Notes: a model not told the origin generated them from the sequence alone. 64,000 nt of DNA from Streptomyces yatensis (GCF_018069625.1 NZ_CP072941.1:8246001-8310000), one strand, 5' to 3'; positions 1 through 9,518 are shown, numbered from the stretch's first letter. Numbers and translations are program-made.

Positions 1-668
1 CGATCCACCGGACGTCCTGCCTGCCGCGTCCCGTCATCAGGACGGGGATCCGCCGGTACACCGGCTTGGGCAGCAGATCGGTGCCGCGCATCCGGCCGAG
101 CGGCGACTCCACGTGCGGGAAACGGTGCTCGAGGACGACACGGAAGTACTCCAGCGACTGCCGGAACGTCTCGGCCCGGCCGCCCAGGTCCTGACCGAAG
201 GCCGGGAACTCCACGGGCCGGTCACCGGTGGCCACCCCGAGCAGGAGCCGTCCGCCTGACAGTTGGTCCACCGAGGCGGCCGCCTTGGCGGTGTGCAATG
301 GATGCCGCAGCGGCATGACGATGCTTGCGGTCCCCAGCGTGATCGAGGTGGTGCGGGCGGTGAGCTGCCCCAGGTACACCCACGGGTCGAAGACCTGCCC
401 GGCGTCCCCGAAGCCCGGGTCCAGCAGCGGCACGTCACGGACCCACACCGAGGCGAAGCCGGCCCGCTCGGCCTGCTGGATCCGCTCGATGTGCCCGGCC
501 AGGGACGGCACGGGCCCGTCGAAGCCCTCCAGGGGCGTGATGGCGCCCACGGTCATCCTGCCGCCGGGATACGCCCTGGCCATGGCCACGTGCTCGGAGA
601 ACGGCAGCTGCGCCCTGCCTTCGACGTCCACGGGTGCGCCGGCTGAGGGAACTGTCGGTTGTGTCATG
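1..668 (-). CDS. LLM-class flavin-dependent oxidoreductase, 3' end outside window
   Basis: Leftward reading frame that starts with ATG at 668 and is still open at base 1, so only about 222 N-terminal residues are visible. The product resembles bacterial luciferase-like (F420/FMN) monooxygenases: the strand/helix pattern around AERAGFASVWVRD, the TTSITLGTASIVMPLRHP segment and the LSGGRLLLGVATGDRP segment are typical of the TIM-barrel flavin site. The substrate cannot be told from sequence. It faces the damaged stress genes to its right across 320 bases. The family assignment is good; the end of the gene is not visible. Confidence 0.8.
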
Positions 669-988
669 CGATCCTCCGGCGATTTCATGCCGTGTCCGGG
701 TCCGCATCCATGCGCTGCGCCGGGGCCGCGTCGTTCCAGGGCCCGTGACGTCCGCCGAAGCGGCGGGTGCCCATGCCGCCGGGGGCAAAACCGTGACGGC
801 CCGGCCACATTTTAGGGATGGGCATGACCTCGTCAGCTCTGCCAGGGAAAAGGGGGTGTTCTTTTTCGGCCTGGCGTGCGGAGTCGCTCAGCAGGGGGGC
901 TCTGCGTATCTCGACCGGGGTAACAGCCGATGGCGGCGCGGCTGGGAGCGAGCGACGCCGTACGGTTCTCGGTGAGGAGTCGAGAGGC
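669..988. other. intergenic stretch
   Basis: These 320 bases separate the leftward oxidoreductase from the rightward DUF1931 remnant. Open frames exist on both strands but have no family-like segments, so I read the stretch as a divergent regulatory region. GAGGAG at 974-979 is a plausible ribosome site for the ATG at 989. I see no clear promoter or terminator. Confidence 0.4.
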
Positions 989-1294
989 ATGACGGTGATG
1001 GGTGTGTCGAAGTTCGAGAGGTTCTTCCGCGCCGCCGCAGGCCTCGACGTGGACAGGAACGACCTGAAGCGGTACGGCGACTTCGTCGACGCCAAGGTCT
1101 ACGACCTCCTGGTCGTGGGCCAGGCGCCGGCCAAGGCCAATGGCCGGGACACCGTCGAACCGTGGGCCTCCAGGAGAGCATCCACCGGTTCCGGCGGTCG
1201 ACGAGGAGGTCGAGGCGAAGCCGATCCTGGAACGGCTCGCCGCGCACCCTCCCCTCGGCAGGACGCCCACCCAGGAGACCGAAGACCGGCTGCT
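989..1294 (+). pseudogene. DUF1931 (archaeal-histone-fold) protein, frameshifted
   Basis: The first 50 or so codons encode a DUF1931 N-terminus (MGVSKFERFFRAAAGL, NDLKRYGDF, KANGRD). DUF1931 proteins are small, about 150 residues, with a histone-like fold and are often stress-associated. After EPW (about 1160) the homology jumps frame, with a few residues missing, to GLQESIHRF (1162-1194). It jumps again to VDEEVEAKPILERLAAHPPL (from about 1200). After about 1294 the expected C-terminal half is unrecognisable. Two frame changes plus loss of the end make this a pseudogene unless there are assembly errors. A normal ribosome site precedes the ATG. Confidence 0.75.
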
Positions 1295-1553
1295 GTCGCA
1301 GTCGCGCCCCGGTGCATGTCGCCGGACTGAACCGGCATGCCGGGCGGGGGCCGGAAGGTGGAGACTGGAAGCCTGCACCGAGGCCCGGGTCGCGCCGCAG
1401 GTGCTCGGGGATTCGCGATCGCCCTTTCAGCGCGGTTGGTCACCTGGGCCTGGAAAATCACACCCGATTGCCTTCACATAACGGCGCGGGACGCGGAAGG
1501 TCGTTTCGGGGGTCCGTCTCGTCCCGCGATGCTCTGACACGCCAAGGGAAGAC
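1295..1553. other. degraded spacer between two pseudogenes
   Basis: This stretch should contain the C-terminal third of the DUF1931 gene, but no frame matches the family. I see no other gene, terminator or repeat. AAGGGAAGAC just before 1554 may be the ribosome site of the next gene. Confidence 0.3.
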
Positions 1554-2522
1554 ATGAAAGCTGTCGTCTACGAGGGACCGCGCGCCGTGAGCGTGAAGGA
1601 TGTCCCCGAGGCGCGTATCGAAAGACCCACGGATGTCCTGGTGAAGATCACCACAACGAACAATCTGACCACTCCCGACGATCCGAGGATGGCCGGGGCC
1701 GCCTACGGTTTCGCCGACATAGGGCCCCTACGTCGGCAGGCAGGCCGAACTGCTGCGCTTCCCTACGGCGACCACAACTCCCCGGTGGTGCCGGAAGAGG
1801 CCGGGGGGCGGCAGACCGACTATGTGATGCTCTCCGACATCTTCCCCACCGGCCGGCACGTCACCGAGCTCGCCTGCGTGCGGCCCGGCGATACCGTGGT
1901 GCTCTACGGAGCCGGCCCGGTGGGCTGCGTGGCCGCGCTGTCGGCAACGCTCAAGAGCGCCGGGAAGGTCCTAATTTCCGACCTACACCCGGACCGCCTC
2001 TCCCTCGTCGAACAGATCGGCGCGATCCCGATCCACGATTCCAAGGGGCCCATCGACCAGGTCAAGCACACCAACGGCCTCGGCGCCGACCGCGGCTGCG
2101 CGTGCGTGGGCTACCAGGCGCACGAGCCGCAAGGCAACGAGCACCCCGACATGACCCTGAACCACCTGGTGCAGCCCGTGAAGTTCACCGGGACCACCGG
2201 TGTGGTCGGCGTGTTCATCCCGCGGGGACCCCGGCGGCCCGGACCGATGTACAGGGAGGGCGAGGCCGCCTTCGCCCACGGCATGCTGGGGTTCAGGGTC
2301 CAGAACATCGGCAACGGACAGACCAGCGTCAAGGCGTACAACGAGCAGTTGTACGGCCTGATCCGGGCCGGGAAGGCCGAGCCGTCCTGGATCGTCTCCC
2401 ACGAACTCGTGGTGAACAAGGCAGCAGACGGATACACGGATACCAGCACGTCGATGCCCGCGACGACGGCTGGACGAAGGTCGTCCTCACCCGGAGGGCA
2501 GCTTTCGCTGACCGCGCGCAGA
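1554..2522 (+). pseudogene. zinc-type alcohol/formaldehyde dehydrogenase with internal deletion and frameshifts
   Basis: The frame starts MKAVVYEGPRAVSVKDVP and later shows the Rossmann motif YGAGPVG, as in glutathione-independent formaldehyde dehydrogenases and related medium-chain dehydrogenases. After ITTTN the family should continue with the catalytic Cys/His and the four-Cys structural zinc site; here it jumps straight to AGAAYGFADIGP, so about 65 residues including all zinc ligands are missing. Around 1729-1765 a compensated frameshift garbles a short segment. Near 2435 a further shift moves the true C-terminus (DARDDGWTKVVL) to another frame. The open frame to 2633 is partly spurious. 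It cannot be a working zinc dehydrogenase. Confidence 0.8.
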
Positions 2523-2646
2523 CATGCGCTCGGGGCGCCCTCTCCGGCCCTGCCGTCCCGGTCCCGAAAAGGGACCCGGACGGGCCCTGCCGGGTGTCCC
2601 CGCCGCTCGCATCGTACAACCAGCGACTCGTGAAGGGAGCCATACC

Positions 2647-3213
2647 ATGACACAGGAACTCCAAGGGATGCGGGTGGGGATTCTGGCCACCGACGGCGTC
2701 GAGCGCGTGGAACTCGACCAGCCGCGCGGTGCGCTGCAGGGCGCAGGGGCGAAGACCGAGATCGTTTCGCTCCACCCCGGCGAGATCCAGGCCCGACAGT
2801 TCGACCTCAACGCGGCCGGAACCTTCCCCGTGGACCGCCTGGTCGCCGACGCCTCCGTCGACGACTACCACGCCCTGCTCCTGCCCGGCGGCACCATGAA
2901 CCCTGACCAGCTGCGCATGAACCGCGACGCGGTGCAGTTCGTCAAGGACTTCATGGCCAGCGGGAAACCGGTCGCATCGATCTGCCACGGCCCGTGGACC
3001 CTGGTGGAAGCCGACGCCGTGCGCGGCCGCCGCCTGACGTCCTGGCCCAGCATCCGCACCGACCTGCGCAACGCCGGCGCGGAGGTCGTCGCCGACCAGG
3101 AGGTGGTCGTCGACGGGCAGCTGGTCACCAGCCGCGGCCCGGCCGACCTGCCCGCCTTCTGCGCCGCCACCGTGGAGCAGTTCGCCCGGGCGCACCACCC
3201 CATGCCCGGCTGA
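2647..3213 (+). CDS. DJ-1/PfpI family protein (type 1 glutamine amidotransferase-like)
   Basis: 188 residues, starting at an ATG preceded by GAAGGGAG. The fold is that of the PfpI/DJ-1 group: MRVGILATDGVERVEL at the N-terminus supplies the acidic residue, LLLPGG lies in the middle, and the nucleophile elbow is SICHGPW with its cysteine. Members include proteases, chaperones and deglycase-like stress proteins, and the exact activity is unknown. It has the normal length and no lesions, unlike the two genes upstream, with which it would form a small oxidative/aldehyde stress group. Confidence 0.85.
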   Translation: MTQELQGMRVGILATDGVERVELDQPRGALQGAGAKTEIVSLHPGEIQARQFDLNAAGTFPVDRLVADASVDDYHALLLPGGTMNPDQLRMNRDAVQFVKDFMASGKPVASICHGPWTLVEADAVRGRRLTSWPSIRTDLRNAGAEVVADQEVVVDGQLVTSRGPADLPAFCAATVEQFARAHHPMPG

Positions 3214-3461
3214 CCCGGCGGCTTGGTCGCCGGCGGTGGGAGCAGGCGGTGCACGGTGGAGGTGGGCCCGCCGGGCCCGCTCTCCACCCCACGGGCCGGT
3301 CAGCCGGGGCGGTCGCCTCCGTACGCCTGCCGGTCCGTAGCGTCGCGCAGCCGCGTCGAATGCCGCCACGTCCAAGTGGTGATCGTCATCATCTCCAGGG
3401 CGTCCAGGACGAGTCCGGTCTCCATTGGAGCCGAGGCGGTTCAAAGCGACCTTACGATCTC
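3214..3461. other. non-coding stretch after DJ-1 gene
   Basis: I find no convincing gene or terminator here. The stretch leads into an integrase remnant and is probably part of the same decayed mobile DNA. Confidence 0.3.
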
Positions 3462-3554
3462 CGGTAGGCCGGGATCTCGTTCTGGCTCTACTCGGGAGTG
3501 GACCCGGCCGAGTGCGCCCGCCGCGCCGGCCAGAGCATCGAGGTTCTCTTTGCG
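3462..3554 (+). pseudogene. C-terminal scrap of a tyrosine-type integrase
   Basis: One frame reads AGISFWLYSGVDPAECA followed by RRAGQSIEVLF. This is the conserved C-terminal box of a family of Streptomyces site-specific integrases that usually continues to the catalytic tyrosine. A TAG codon sits where the family has the His of RHAG, and homology is lost after 3554, so only about 30 codons survive. No upstream part was found. It marks an old integration event between the DJ-1 gene and the MMPL gene. Confidence 0.7.
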
Positions 3555-3651
3555 TCTACTGGTCCGGAAGCACTGGTCAGGAGGGGCGCAGCCGTGGGAG
3601 GAATGGGGAGTTGGCGCGCAGGCCGGGCTCGGTCGAGAGCGGGTTGAGCGA

Positions 3652-3693
3652 AAGGCGCCTGACGGGTGAAACCCCAGGTCAGGCGCCCTTTTT
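3652..3693 (+). terminator. rho-independent terminator
   Basis: A perfect 10-bp stem, GGCGCCTGAC (3653-3662) with GTCAGGCGCC (3678-3687), is followed by CTTTTT. It lies after the integrase scrap and before the monooxygenase scrap, so no intact upstream gene obviously uses it. Confidence 0.75.
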
Positions 3694-3734
3694 CGGGCGT
3701 CTGGAAGAAACCCGGCTTCTTCGGGACGTCTTGG

Positions 3735-3899
3735 ACCGGACGGGTCAACACCGTCACCGCCCGCACGGACCGGGTGGACGCCGACGCGTTGTTCATCCGG
3801 CCCGACGGCTGTGTCGCCCGGGCCTTGCCCACCGGGCAGGACCCCGACGCCACCACGCTGGTGCGTGCGCTGGGCACATGGTTCGGCCAACCGGCCTGA
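3735..3899 (+). pseudogene. C-terminal scrap of an FAD-dependent aromatic monooxygenase
   Basis: The frame reads VTARTDRVDADALFIRPDGCVARAL and ends in LVRALGTWFGQPA. This matches the C-terminal thioredoxin-like tail of PheA/rifampicin-monooxygenase-type flavoproteins (usual core: RPDGYVAW). The FAD-binding N-terminal 400 residues are absent. It is a remnant, not a functional gene. Whether it belonged with the transporter downstream cannot be told. Confidence 0.6.
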
Positions 3900-3985
3900 G
3901 CACCGTATTAACAGTCGTCTCAGCTTCGCTCGGTACGAAGTAGGCATCCAGACAAGCGATGCAACCCGTATGTAGGAGGCTAGTG

Positions 3986-6136
3986 ATGGCAGTCAACACA
4001 GCACCGTCCGGCGAAGCGCCGGCCGGTCGGTTGGCAGGCCGGTGGGTGCCGTGGTTGGTGATTGGCTTATGGTTGGTGCTGGCGGCGGGCATGGTGCCGC
4101 TGAGTGGAAAGTTGAGCTCGGTCACCACCGACAGCGCCGTGGACACCCTGCCGGCCAGTGCCGAGTCCACCAAGGTGGCGGTGTTGGAGGACAGTCTCCC
4201 CGACGGTGACAACAACACGTTCGTCTTCGTGTACCACCGCGCCGGCGGCATGACCGACGCCGACCGCGCGACGGTCGAGCGCCACTACAACACCCTTGCC
4301 AAGCGGTACCCGCCGAAGGCGACGGCGGCGGCCGACGAGGACGACGAGGGCTCACCGACGAAACGCTCCACCGACGGCAAGGCGATGATGTTCACCCTCG
4401 AGGTGAGCACGACCTACGGCGCACCGGAGGCCATCGTCGGGCCGTTGCGTGACGCCGCGAAGGACCGCCCCGCCGGCCTGGAACTCGACGTGACCGGTCC
4501 GGGCGCGATCGACGGCGACATGGATGCCGTCTTCGACGGCATCGACGTGCAGGTCCTCCTCACCACCATCGTCGTCGTCACGCTCCTGCTCATCCTCACC
4601 TACCGCAGCCCGGTGTTGTGGATCATCCCGCTGGTGGCCGTTGGCGCGGCCGCACTGACCTCGATGGGGACCGTCTACCTGCTCGTCAAGGGCTTCGGCA
4701 TCGTGGTCAACGACCAGAACTCGGCGCTGCTGACGATCCTGGTATTCGGCGTCGGCACGGACTACGCCCTGTTGCTCATCGCTCGATATCGGGAGGCACT
4801 GCACCACCATGAGAACGTCCGGGTCGCGATGGTCCACGCGCTACGCGGCGCGGCGCCGGCCATCGTCGCGTCCGCGGCCACCGTGGTCGCCGGCCTGCTC
4901 TGCCTGCTCGTCGCGGACCTGAACAGCACCAGCGGGTTGGGCCCGATCGGTGCGGCCGGCATCCTGTGCGCGCTGGTGGCCATGCTGACGCTCTTCCCGG
5001 CGGTGCTCGTGGTGCTCGGCAGGCGGATCTTCTGGCCGGCCATCCCGCGGTTCAGCACGGCCGTGGAGGAGAAGCCGGGGCTGTGGGGACGGCTCGGCAC
5101 CGCCATCAGCCGCCGCCGGTGGGTGGCGACACTCGGCTCGCTCGGAGTCCTCGGCGTGCTCGCCATCGGGCTGGCGGGCAACACCGGCGCCCTGCGGGAG
5201 CAGGACCAGTTCCTGTCCGCGCCTGAGTCGGTCACCGGCTTCACCGTTCTCCGCCAGCACTTCCCGGAGCTCGGCGGCCAGCCCATGACGATCTTCACGC
5301 GGCCGACGCACCAGGAGCGGGTGCTCGACATCGTCAAGGACACTCGCGGTGTGGCCCTGGCCATCCCGGAGCAGACCAGCGGCGGCTGGGCCAACATCTC
5401 CGTGTTCCCGAAGGACGCGCCGGACACCGTCGCAGAGTACGACACGATCAAGCGGGTGCGCACCGCCGTGCACGCGGTGAGCGGGGCGGAGGCGATCGTC
5501 GGCGGGCCGAGTGCGGAGAACCTCGACACCGAGGTGACCACCAAGCGCGACGAGAAGCTGGTGATCCCGCTGGTGCTCGCCGTCGTCCTGATCGTCCTCG
5601 GGCTGCTGCTGCGCGCGATCCTGGCCCCGCTGGTCCTGATGGCCACCGTGATCGTCTCATTCGCCGCAGCCTTCGGCGGCAGCGTGTTCGTCTTCGACAC
5701 GATCCTCGGGTTCAAGGGTGTCGACTATTCGGTGCCGCTGCTGGCATTCCTGTTCCTGGTGGCGCTCGGCGTCGACTACAACATCTTCCTGGCCAGCCGG
5801 GCCCGGGAGGAGACCGTGCGTCTCGGCACCAGAGAGGGCATGCTCAAAGCCCTCTCGGCCACCGGTGGCGTCATCACCTCGGCAGGCCTGGTCCTGGCGG
5901 CCACGTTCGCGGTCCTCGCCACACTCCCGCTGGTGATGCTGATCGAGGTCGGGTTCCTGGTCGCCTTCGGCGTGCTGCTCGACGCCCTGCTGGTGCGGTC
6001 GGTCCTGGTGCCCGCCCTCGCCTTGCTGATCGGCCGGCGGATCTGGTGGCCGAGCCGGCTGTCCCGTCCAGCGGCGGAGCTGCCGGACGGTCAACAGCCG
6101 CTCGCCGACGACGAGGAGCCCGCGCTGCAACGGTGA
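3986..6136 (+). CDS. MMPL-family transporter (RND superfamily)
   Basis: 716 residues. ATG at 3986 is chosen because TAGGAGG lies 6 bases upstream; an in-frame ATG at 3959 has no such site. The layout is that of actinobacterial MMPL exporters: a first membrane helix near residue 15-35, an extracellular loop, a helix block around ILTYRSPVLWIIPL and GVGTDYALLLIARYREAL, then a second loop and a repeat of the block (FLFLVALGVDYNIFLASRAREE). The GTDY and GVDY segments carry the conserved Asp-Tyr pairs of the proton relay. It probably exports a lipid or hydrophobic drug. It converges on a two-component system that may control it, though no operator proves this. Confidence 0.9.
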   Translation: MAVNTAPSGEAPAGRLAGRWVPWLVIGLWLVLAAGMVPLSGKLSSVTTDSAVDTLPASAESTKVAVLEDSLPDGDNNTFVFVYHRAGGMTDADRATVERHYNTLAKRYPPKATAAADEDDEGSPTKRSTDGKAMMFTLEVSTTYGAPEAIVGPLRDAAKDRPAGLELDVTGPGAIDGDMDAVFDGIDVQVLLTTIVVVTLLLILTYRSPVLWIIPLVAVGAAALTSMGTVYLLVKGFGIVVNDQNSALLTILVFGVGTDYALLLIARYREALHHHENVRVAMVHALRGAAPAIVASAATVVAGLLCLLVADLNSTSGLGPIGAAGILCALVAMLTLFPAVLVVLGRRIFWPAIPRFSTAVEEKPGLWGRLGTAISRRRWVATLGSLGVLGVLAIGLAGNTGALREQDQFLSAPESVTGFTVLRQHFPELGGQPMTIFTRPTHQERVLDIVKDTRGVALAIPEQTSGGWANISVFPKDAPDTVAEYDTIKRVRTAVHAVSGAEAIVGGPSAENLDTEVTTKRDEKLVIPLVLAVVLIVLGLLLRAILAPLVLMATVIVSFAAAFGGSVFVFDTILGFKGVDYSVPLLAFLFLVALGVDYNIFLASRAREETVRLGTREGMLKALSATGGVITSAGLVLAATFAVLATLPLVMLIEVGFLVAFGVLLDALLVRSVLVPALALLIGRRIWWPSRLSRPAAELPDGQQPLADDEEPALQR

Positions 6137-6154
6137 GCGCGGCGGCACGGACGA

Positions 6155-6191
6155 GATCCGGGACGGGCCCCAGGCCCGTCCCGGATTTTTT
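6155..6191. terminator. rho-independent terminator between convergent genes
   Basis: ATCCGGGACGGGCC pairs with GGCCCGTCCCGGAT across a tiny loop, followed by a T run. It sits 18 bases after the MMPL stop. Its strong stem would end transcription of the MMPL gene; the A-run needed for the opposite direction is missing. Confidence 0.85.
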
Positions 6192-6339
6192 CATGGGCCC
6201 ACGGCCGGCGCCCTTTGGTCCCGCGCCACGCGCCCGGGGTGGGGTCGGCGCATCGCGGTGTCCTGGCCCGACGGTGAGCCGCGCGGGGCCATGCCCGAAG
6301 GCCGCCGTCCCTTGTCCTGCGCCGCGCCGCCGGGGCGGG

Positions 6340-7791
6340 TCAGCGCACCGCGGTGTCATCCCCGGCGGTCAGCCGCGCGATCGGGGCGGGCGGGGCCGCG
6401 GCCGGAAGGTCGACCCGAAGCAGTGCGCCACCGCGTGCGGAGCGGGCGACGGTGGCCCGGCCGCCGTGGGCGTCGACGACCCGCTGCACGATCGACAGCC
6501 CCAGACCGGATCCCGGCAGCGCCCGGGCGCTGTCGGCACGGTAGAACCGGTCGAACACCCGCGGTACGTCGGCGGCGTCGATGCCCGGCCCGGCGTCGTC
6601 GACCTCGAGCACCGCCGCCGCGCCCTCGGCACGGAGCCGGACCTGGACCGGCTGGTCCGCGGGGGACCACTTGCCGGCGTTGTCGATGAGGTTGAGCACC
6701 GCCCGCTCGAGCGCAGCGGGACGCCCGCTCACCCACACGGAGGTCACGTCGAGCGCGACCTCGATGTCGGGCACGCGGGAACGCGCCCGAGTCGCGGCGG
6801 CCACCACCACGTCGGCGAGGTCGAGCACCTCGGTGCTCTCGTCGCTGACGTCACCGCGCGCCAGGTCGGTCAGCTCGGCGGCAAGGGTGCTCAACTCGGC
6901 CACCTGGGCGCCGAGATCCTTGAGCAGCCGGGTCCGGCTCTCCGCCGGCAGTGCGCTGTCCAGGGTGCCGCGACGATCGAGCCGGATCAGCAGCTCGACG
7001 TTGAGGCGCAGGCTGGTGAGCGGGGTCTTGAGCTCGTGGGCGGCGTCCTCGGCGAGCAGCCGCTGGGCCCGCCGGGAGTCCCGGAGCGCGGCGAGCATGT
7101 CGTTGATCGACTGGATCAGCCGCCGGATCTCCCCACCGCCCTCATCCGGGATGTCGGCGTCGAGATCCCGGGTGTGCGCGACACGTACCGCTGCGGCGGT
7201 CAGCCGGTCGATCGGTGCCAGCCCGGTCCGCGCCACGGTCCGCCCGACAAGGGCGCCACCGACCATGCAGAGCAGCCCGATCAGCAGCATGCCCAACCCG
7301 AACCGGTTGATCGGGCTGTCGTCGACGACGCGGGCCACCTGGACCGCGCCGTCGCCCGCCCGCAGCGTGTAGATGCGGTAGCCGTCCTCGTCGCTGTCGT
7401 TCGACTCCATCAGGTCGGCCGACGCGCCCTGCGCCACGCGCCCGGCGTGCTCGCTGACCGGGGGCAGCGCGGGTTGGCCGGCCGGCGTCCGGATCGAGCC
7501 ATCGGGCAGGATGACCCGCACCAGCCGACCGGATCCGGGATACGGCGGTAGCTGGACCTGCGCCAGACCGGCGCGCTCCGCGGTCGTCGCCAGGACGCGG
7601 GAGTCGGCGCGCAGCTGATTCTCGGCGGTGTCCTCCAGCTCCCAGCCCAGCAGCTCGCTGGCCACCTGGAAGGCCACGAACACGCTGACCGCGATGGCCA
7701 TCGCCGCGATCACCGTCAGCCTGGTCCGCAGGGACCGCCGGCGCCACCATCGGGTCAGCCGGCGCGGATCCCGACCGGCGGGCCTGCTCAC
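6340..7791 (-). CDS. sensor histidine kinase
   Basis: 483 residues. It has an N-terminal membrane helix (VIAAMAIAVSVFVAFQVAS), an extracellular sensor of about 130 residues, a second helix (GMLLIGLLCMVGGALVG), a HAMP linker, the phospho-acceptor box EDAAHELKTPL, and an ATPase domain with NLIDNAGKWS, DDAGPGI and GSGLGLSIV. The start overlaps the regulator's stop by 4 bases, so the two are translationally coupled. The signal is unknown. By position, the convergent MMPL exporter is a candidate target. Confidence 0.92.
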   Translation of the reverse strand: MSRPAGRDPRRLTRWWRRRSLRTRLTVIAAMAIAVSVFVAFQVASELLGWELEDTAENQLRADSRVLATTAERAGLAQVQLPPYPGSGRLVRVILPDGSIRTPAGQPALPPVSEHAGRVAQGASADLMESNDSDEDGYRIYTLRAGDGAVQVARVVDDSPINRFGLGMLLIGLLCMVGGALVGRTVARTGLAPIDRLTAAAVRVAHTRDLDADIPDEGGGEIRRLIQSINDMLAALRDSRRAQRLLAEDAAHELKTPLTSLRLNVELLIRLDRRGTLDSALPAESRTRLLKDLGAQVAELSTLAAELTDLARGDVSDESTEVLDLADVVVAAATRARSRVPDIEVALDVTSVWVSGRPAALERAVLNLIDNAGKWSPADQPVQVRLRAEGAAAVLEVDDAGPGIDAADVPRVFDRFYRADSARALPGSGLGLSIVQRVVDAHGGRATVARSARGGALLRVDLPAAAPPAPIARLTAGDDTAVR

Positions 7792-8480
7792 GGAGGAGTC
7801 TCCCGCAACGTGTATCCCAGGCCGCGCAGCGTGTAGATCAATCGCGGCTCACCCTCGGCCTCCATCTTGCGGCGCAGATAGCTCACGTATACCTGGAGGT
7901 TGTTGGCGGTGGAGCTCATGCCGAAGCCCCAGATCGCCTCGAACAGCGCGTCGCGGGTCAAGACCCGGGTCGCGTTGCACATGAGGACCTGCAGGAGGGA
8001 GAACTCGGTCCGGGTCAGGCGCAGCGGCCGCCCGCCCCGCCACGCCTCGAACCTGTCGGGATCGAGCCGGACGTCGGCGAACGACAGGATCTGCGACTCC
8101 CCGCCGGTCGGCGTGCGCCGGCGCAACAGGGCCCGCACCCGGGCCAGCAACTCCTCGGTGGCGAACGGCTTGGGCAGGTAGTCGTCGGCGCCCGCGTCGA
8201 GCCCCGTGACCCGGTCGGAGACCTGGTCACGGGCGGTCAGCATCAGCACCGGCAGATCCCGACCCGCGGCCCGCAACCGCCGACAGGTCTCCAACCCGCC
8301 GAGGCGGGGCATCATCACGTCGAGGAGCAGCAGATCCAGCGTGTCACCGCCGGCCCCACCGACCCCGTCGAGCACGGCGAGACCGTTGGCGACGGTGCTG
8401 GTGTCGTAACCCTCGACCTGGAGCACCCGCTCCAGCGACTCACGGATGGACACGTCATCCTCCGCAATCATGATCCGCAC
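7788..8480 (-). CDS. OmpR-family response regulator
   Basis: 230 residues from a GTG preceded by a purine-rich GGGGGAGGG site. The receiver domain carries the acidic pocket (AEDD), the phosphorylated Asp in LLLLDVMMPRLGG, the Thr in LTARD and the Lys in LPKPF. The C-terminal half is a winged helix of the OmpR type (FSLLQVLMCNATRVLTRDALFEAIWG; VYVSYLRRKM; IYTLRGLGYTL). It is first in a two-gene operon with its kinase. A transposase remnant lies directly upstream, leaving only about 50-90 bases for a promoter. Confidence 0.93.
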   Translation of the reverse strand: MRIMIAEDDVSIRESLERVLQVEGYDTSTVANGLAVLDGVGGAGGDTLDLLLLDVMMPRLGGLETCRRLRAAGRDLPVLMLTARDQVSDRVTGLDAGADDYLPKPFATEELLARVRALLRRRTPTGGESQILSFADVRLDPDRFEAWRGGRPLRLTRTEFSLLQVLMCNATRVLTRDALFEAIWGFGMSSTANNLQVYVSYLRRKMEAEGEPRLIYTLRGLGYTLRETPP

Positions 8481-8529
8481 GCCGGCCCTCCCCCTTCCAG
8501 TCGATGTTTTTGCCGCTCATTGTCCCCGG

Positions 8530-9390
8530 TCAACCTGAGGCCAGGATTAGAGCGTCGCTGGGTGCGAGACTCGACGTGCCCCGCGAACTTGCCCAGCACC
8601 TGGGCCGCCCGCTCTACGCCGAACGTCGCGCCCGCGGCACCCGCACCGGAAGCAGGGCGCTGACCTGCTACGGACAGGCGGCGCTGGGCCTGCGCTGGTT
8701 GCGGCAGAACACCGACGTCGACGCGCTGGCCCGCGATCACGGAATCTCCCGCGCCACCGGTTACCGCTACCTCGACGAGATCGTCACCGTGCTCGCCGAT
8801 CAAGCCCCGGACTGCACGAGGCACTGGAACAAGCCAAGGGCGGAGGCCTGACCCACGTGATTCTCGACGGGAAGACCTTCGCTGCCGACCGCCTCGCGGA
8901 GAAGAACACCAGCGTCAAGGGCAAGCAGATCGATTGTGGTACTCCGGTACAGCGCATGAGCATGGCGGCAACATCCAGGTGCTGATGGCACCGAGCGGTT
9001 TCCCTTTGTGGGTCAGCGGTGTCGAACCCGGCTCGGTGCACGACCTGACCGCGGCCCGCGAGCACGTGCTGGGCGCCTTGTTTGTACTGGGCCGCCTCCC
9101 GACTCGACCTGCCCACCCTGGCCGACAGCGGCTGCGACGGCGCGGGCATCGGAGTGTTCACACCGGTCAAACGGCCCACCGACGGCCGGCCACTCGACGC
9201 GGACAACCGCACTTACAACGCACTGCTACGCGGCCTGCGCTGCCTCGGCGAACGCGGCTTCGCCCTGCTCCCCGGACGCTGGCGCGCTCTGCGGCACTTC
9301 ACCACCAGTCCACGCAAGATCGGCGACATCGTCAAAGCCGCCCTCACGCTCACCCATTTCGAACATGCCGACTTACCTGAAACTCGTTGA
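8530..9390 (+). pseudogene. IS5-type transposase, three frameshifts
   Basis: The pieces read in order as one Streptomyces IS5-family (DDE) transposase: ARLDVPRELAQHL, then ALARDHGISRATGYRYLDE, VILDGKTFAADR, VKGKQID, WYSGTAHEHGGNIQVLMAP, VEPGSVHDLTAAREH, LPTLADSGCDGAGIG and HFTTSPRKIGDIVKAALTLTHFEH. The frame changes near 8818 (one base lost in the PDLHEAL segment), near 8935 (ID/WYSG) and near 9080 (GALY/WAAS). The protein end at 9390 looks natural. I could not identify terminal inverted repeats with confidence. It is inactive as written. Confidence 0.8.
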
Positions 9391-9518
9391 GACCACCTCA
9401 TTGGACGTCTGCCGCGCCTGTCGTCATTCGATCGTTTGCCGACAACGAAGGTCCGCACGGCCGCAGCTCCGCGGGCCCCTCCAGCACCCGGTGCCGGCGT
9501 ACGAATTCCGGCTTCGGA

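Noticed and set aside
3924..3940. CTTCG...CGAAG inverted repeat upstream of the MMPL gene as an operator
   Set aside because: Five-base arms are expected by chance in this sequence, and no local regulator gene of matching type lies next to it.
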